Positions 7,221-9,158 of a stretch of 9,158 bases of DNA are shown here, one piece after another. Source of the DNA: Candidatus Bathyarchaeota archaeon B26-1 (GTDB lineage: Archaea; Thermoproteota; Bathyarchaeia; Bathyarchaeales; B26-1); the NCBI GenBank assembly GCA_001593925.1, contig LUCD01000047.1, positions 4,770 through 13,927 of the forward strand, written 5' to 3'. Each line of letters starts with the position of its first letter. Position 1 is the first letter of the stretch. Below the pieces are notes generated by a model. It ran no database searches. It worked only from the letters and a program-made list of their open reading frames with translations, and was not told the origin of the DNA. The position numbers and the translations under genes are program-made.

Positions 7221-7296
7221 CTTAGTTTCCCAATTTTTCTGTTGAGCCTCTTCTCTACCCTTTCACTCCTCCCGGCTTAAGGGGGTAAAACCATTT
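7221..7296. terminator. Convergent intergenic gap with T-tract terminator candidate
   Basis: A 76-nt gap between two convergent stop codons. On the plus strand, CAATTTTTCT (7231-7240) follows the flavoprotein stop by about 13 nt, and the rest is pyrimidine-rich to about 7273, which fits archaeal oligo-T termination. On the minus strand only a short TTTT (7287-7290) follows the NagB-like stop. I see no convincing hairpin and no gene. Confidence 0.35.
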
Positions 7297-8076
7297 TTAG
7301 AGTAGGCTTGCCGAGTCCCGGTCGAGGAAGAGTATGGCATTATCGTGTTTACGGAGGATGGATGCCGGGCAGCTCGTGGAGATCGGCCCGTAGACGGTTT
7401 TCCTGACGGCTTCAGCCTTCGAGGGAGCCGGCACAACCGCGAAGATATACTTCGCGTTGAAGATCGTTGGCATGGTTAAGGTTAAGGCTTTCCTTGGAAC
7501 CTCCTCTAGGGTGGCGAAGCACCCGTCGTGAACCTGCTGTCGGCGGCAGACCTCATCCAGCTCAACCACCTTAACCATTAAGGGGTCATTGAAGTCCGCC
7601 ACATGGGGGTCGTTAAAGGCTAGGTGGCCGTTCTCCCCTATCCCGACGCAAGCTATGTCGAGGCCGTACTTCTTCAGAAGCTCGGCGTATCTCCGGGCTT
7701 CCTCTTCAATATCCTCAGCGTCCCCGTTCAGGTAGTGGACTTCCCCCACATTGACCTTGCTGAACAACCGGTCTCTCAAGAACTTCCTGAAGGATTGCGG
7801 TGCATCGCTTGGGATTCCGATATACTCGTCTAGGTGGAATGCGATAACCTTAGGCCACTCTATCCCCTCCAACTTCACCAAGGAAGCTAAGAATTCCTCT
7901 TGCGAAGGGGCTGAAGCGAAGACCATTGAAACCCTGCCCTTCTCGGAGATTATCTCCTTCATCTTCTTTCCGACAGCCCTCGCCGCCGCCTCACCCATAC
8001 TCTGGCGGTCCTTAAAGATTTTCACCGTTAGTTTTCCTGCTTTAAACTCCCTTACTAACCCTTCTTCCTCATCCAC
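7297..8076 (-). CDS. Divergent glucosamine-6-phosphate deaminase (NagB)-like protein
   Basis: A NagB/6-phosphogluconolactonase-fold protein, 259 aa, normal length. NagB converts glucosamine-6-phosphate to fructose-6-phosphate plus ammonia. The signature blocks are present: HLDEY (81-85) with Asp83 as the ring-opening/enolisation base, and GIGENGHLAFNDP (145-157) with His151. At the other catalytic positions of E. coli NagB, Asn149 replaces Asp141 (also seen in the Bacillus enzyme) and Asp156 replaces Glu148, which is less usual. The phosphate loop TGGTP is replaced by FASAPSQ (53-59). PSKAEAVRK in the C-terminal third matches the phosphate-side lysine region. I recall similar proteins annotated as NagB in other organisms, but know of no biochemical proof for this variant. 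The start is GTG with GAGAGGGG (8085-8092) 8 nt upstream. It is divergent from the Gfo/Idh/MocA gene. It could deaminate or isomerise a different sugar or sugar acid. Confidence 0.8.
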   Translation of the reverse strand: MDEEEGLVREFKAGKLTVKIFKDRQSMGEAAARAVGKKMKEIISEKGRVSMVFASAPSQEEFLASLVKLEGIEWPKVIAFHLDEYIGIPSDAPQSFRKFLRDRLFSKVNVGEVHYLNGDAEDIEEEARRYAELLKKYGLDIACVGIGENGHLAFNDPHVADFNDPLMVKVVELDEVCRRQQVHDGCFATLEEVPRKALTLTMPTIFNAKYIFAVVPAPSKAEAVRKTVYGPISTSCPASILRKHDNAILFLDRDSASLL

Positions 8077-8229
8077 CTTTTATTCCCCTCTCGATTTATT
8101 CTCAAAAGTTCGTTCTTTTATGCTTTACCATAAACCTTTCAGAGTTAACGTTGGAGGCGTAACGTTAAAGATCGGAGTGAGTAAAGACTTAAATTGCTCA
8201 TCGAAAAAATCTCTCGGTTGGTGGTTATT
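8077..8229. promoter_or_regulatory. Divergent promoter region between the NagB-like and Gfo/Idh/MocA genes
   Basis: A 153-nt gap between divergent starts. On the minus strand CATAAAAG (about 8114-8121) is a plausible TATA box, predicting a start site near 8093 and a short leader carrying GAGAGGGG (8085-8092). On the plus strand CTTAAAT (8188-8194), preceded by A-rich sequence, predicts a start site near 8217 and a leader of about 13 nt. A perfect inverted repeat (8145-8168) lies between the two boxes. No small gene is supported. Confidence 0.5.
8145..8168. repeat. Perfect inverted repeat, candidate operator
   Basis: TTAACGTT (8145-8152) and its exact reverse complement AACGTTAA (8161-8168) flank an 8-nt GC-richer spacer. 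The arm centres are 16 bp apart, and each arm contains the self-complementary AACGTT. It sits upstream of both predicted TATA boxes, where a dimeric regulator could control both divergent genes. I did not see a second copy in the other divergent promoter. Confidence 0.5.
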
Positions 8230-9158
8230 GTGGAGAGAGTAGGAGCCGGACTTATCGGTGCAGGTTTTGCGGCGAACATCCATGCAAACGCTTACAAGAG
8301 ATTACCGAACGTCGATGTTGTAGCCGTCTATTCGAGGACAGCTGAACGCGCGAGGAAGTTCGCAGAAGACCACGGCTTGAAGGCTTGGTACACCGACATG
8401 GACGAACTGCTTGAAAGGGAGGACATCGACGTCGTGAGCATAGCTATTCCTAATTACCTCCACGCCAAAGCGGCCTTGAAAGCCATCGAGCACGGCAAGA
8501 ACGTGATAGTTGAGAAGCCCTTAACGACCACTATAGAGGACGCTGACAAGCTAATAGAAGCCGCGAAGAGGGAGGGAGTAAAGCTCATGTACGCTGAGAA
8601 CATGCTCTTCTCGCCTTCTATGCGGAGAGCCAAGGAGATCATAGAGGAGGGCGCCATCGGGGATATCCTAGTTGTGGAGGCTAGGGAGTCTCATAGTGGT
8701 AGCCACTCCCCGTACGCCTTGAAGAAGGAGTACTGTGGCGGAGGATCCTTAATGAACTTGGGCGTCCACCCGATCGGGGTGGCTCTCTGGCTCATCGACA
8801 GCCCCGTCGACAGGGTGTATGCCGAGATGGGGAACCTGTACCACAAGCTTGAGGCTGAAGACCACGCCTCGCTCTTCATAAGGTTCAAGAACAACTCGCT
8901 TGCGACGATCCACGCGAGCTACACGGTTAAGGGAGGCATAGACGACAGGGTGGAAATCTACGGGACAGACGGCTCCATATACGTCAACCTCTTCAGGGTG
9001 AGCCCCGTCAAGGTCTACAGCGAGAAGGGATACTCCTACGTGGTGGAGAAAGCGACGATCTCAACCGGATGGACCTTCCCCTCGGTGGACGAGATTTGGC
9101 AGCTAGGTTACGAGAGGGAGATAGAGCACTTCGTCAACTGCGTGGTAAACGATGAAGA
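8230..9158 (+). CDS. Gfo/Idh/MocA-family sugar oxidoreductase (3' end outside window)
   Basis: An NAD(P)-dependent dehydrogenase of sugars, inositols or amino sugars; 309 complete codons are visible before the right edge, so the C-terminus is missing. The N-terminal Rossmann motif GLIGAGFAA lies at 7-15. Lys96 in EKPL (95-98) is the conserved catalytic lysine, and GGGSLMNLGVHPIG (170-183) carries the conserved His180. Inositol dehydrogenase uses a Lys/Asp/His triad with Asp four residues before His; here that position is Asn176. The second strand ends in VYSRT (33-37), with no acidic residue, so NADP use is possible. I chose GTG at 8230 because it puts the Rossmann motif at the usual place and has GGTGG (8219-8223) 6 nt upstream. 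In-frame TTG 8218 and GTG 8221 are alternatives. It diverges from the NagB-like gene across a shared, possibly regulated promoter. The substrate is unknown. Confidence 0.88.
   Translation, partial: MERVGAGLIGAGFAANIHANAYKRLPNVDVVAVYSRTAERARKFAEDHGLKAWYTDMDELLEREDIDVVSIAIPNYLHAKAALKAIEHGKNVIVEKPLTTTIEDADKLIEAAKREGVKLMYAENMLFSPSMRRAKEIIEEGAIGDILVVEARESHSGSHSPYALKKEYCGGGSLMNLGVHPIGVALWLIDSPVDRVYAEMGNLYHKLEAEDHASLFIRFKNNSLATIHASYTVKGGIDDRVEIYGTDGSIYVNLFRVSPVKVYSEKGYSYVVEKATISTGWTFPSVDEIWQLGYEREIEHFVNCVVNDE

Noticed and set aside
7751..8242. A 163-codon plus-strand open frame crossing the NagB-like start and the divergent promoter
   Set aside because: It is antisense to the well-supported NagB-like gene for most of its length, and its translation shows no recognisable domain. 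The part over the promoter region is AT-rich non-coding sequence.
1..9158. CRISPR arrays, tRNA or rRNA genes, insertion sequences
   Set aside because: I saw no regularly spaced repeats, tRNA-like cloverleaf with a T-loop motif, rRNA signature, transposase motif or terminal inverted repeats. Coding sequence fills almost the whole window.

Overview
The window looks like an accessory carbohydrate or sugar-acid catabolism locus from an archaeon, probably a thermophile. The archaeal reading rests on four things: frequent TTG and GTG starts behind purine-rich Shine-Dalgarno sequences, heavy use of AGG/AGA (Arg) and ATA (Ile) codons, compact Lys/Arg/Glu-rich proteins, and AT-rich TATA-like boxes with T-tract ends rather than bacterial -35/-10 promoters and hairpin terminators. 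The sequence alone does not let me name a lineage.

There are eight genes in alternating blocks. Block 1 (+): a D-2-hydroxyacid dehydrogenase (18-1025) overlapping a DHDPS/N-acetylneuraminate-lyase superfamily aldolase (1018-1908). Block 2 (-): a LarA-type nickel-pincer racemase/epimerase (4820-3525) followed by an FGGY kinase of the gluconokinase type (3479-1941). Block 3 (+): a zinc-type medium-chain dehydrogenase lacking the structural-zinc lobe (4936-5916), then a PreA/dihydroorotate-dehydrogenase-like flavoprotein with a C-terminal ferredoxin domain (5937-7220). Block 4 (-): a divergent NagB-like protein (8076-7297). Block 5 (+): a Gfo/Idh/MocA oxidoreductase (8230 to beyond the right edge). 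Blocks 2/3 and 4/5 diverge from short AT-rich promoter regions. The 4/5 region carries a perfect 8-bp inverted repeat that could be an operator. Blocks 1/2 and 3/4 converge on short gaps with T-tract terminator candidates.

The most specific functional hint is the LarA-kinase pair. All nickel-pincer residues of LarA (His112, His179, Lys189, His205) are present, and the next gene is a close match to gluconokinases. This suggests C2 epimerisation of an aldonate followed by phosphorylation. The aldolase could cleave a 2-keto-3-deoxy acid, and the dehydrogenases could oxidise the sugar or reduce a 2-keto acid. The roles of the PreA-like and NagB-like proteins are unclear, because both have changed substrate-site motifs. 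No transporter, regulator or LarB/C/E cofactor gene is visible in the window. The pathway as a whole is inference.
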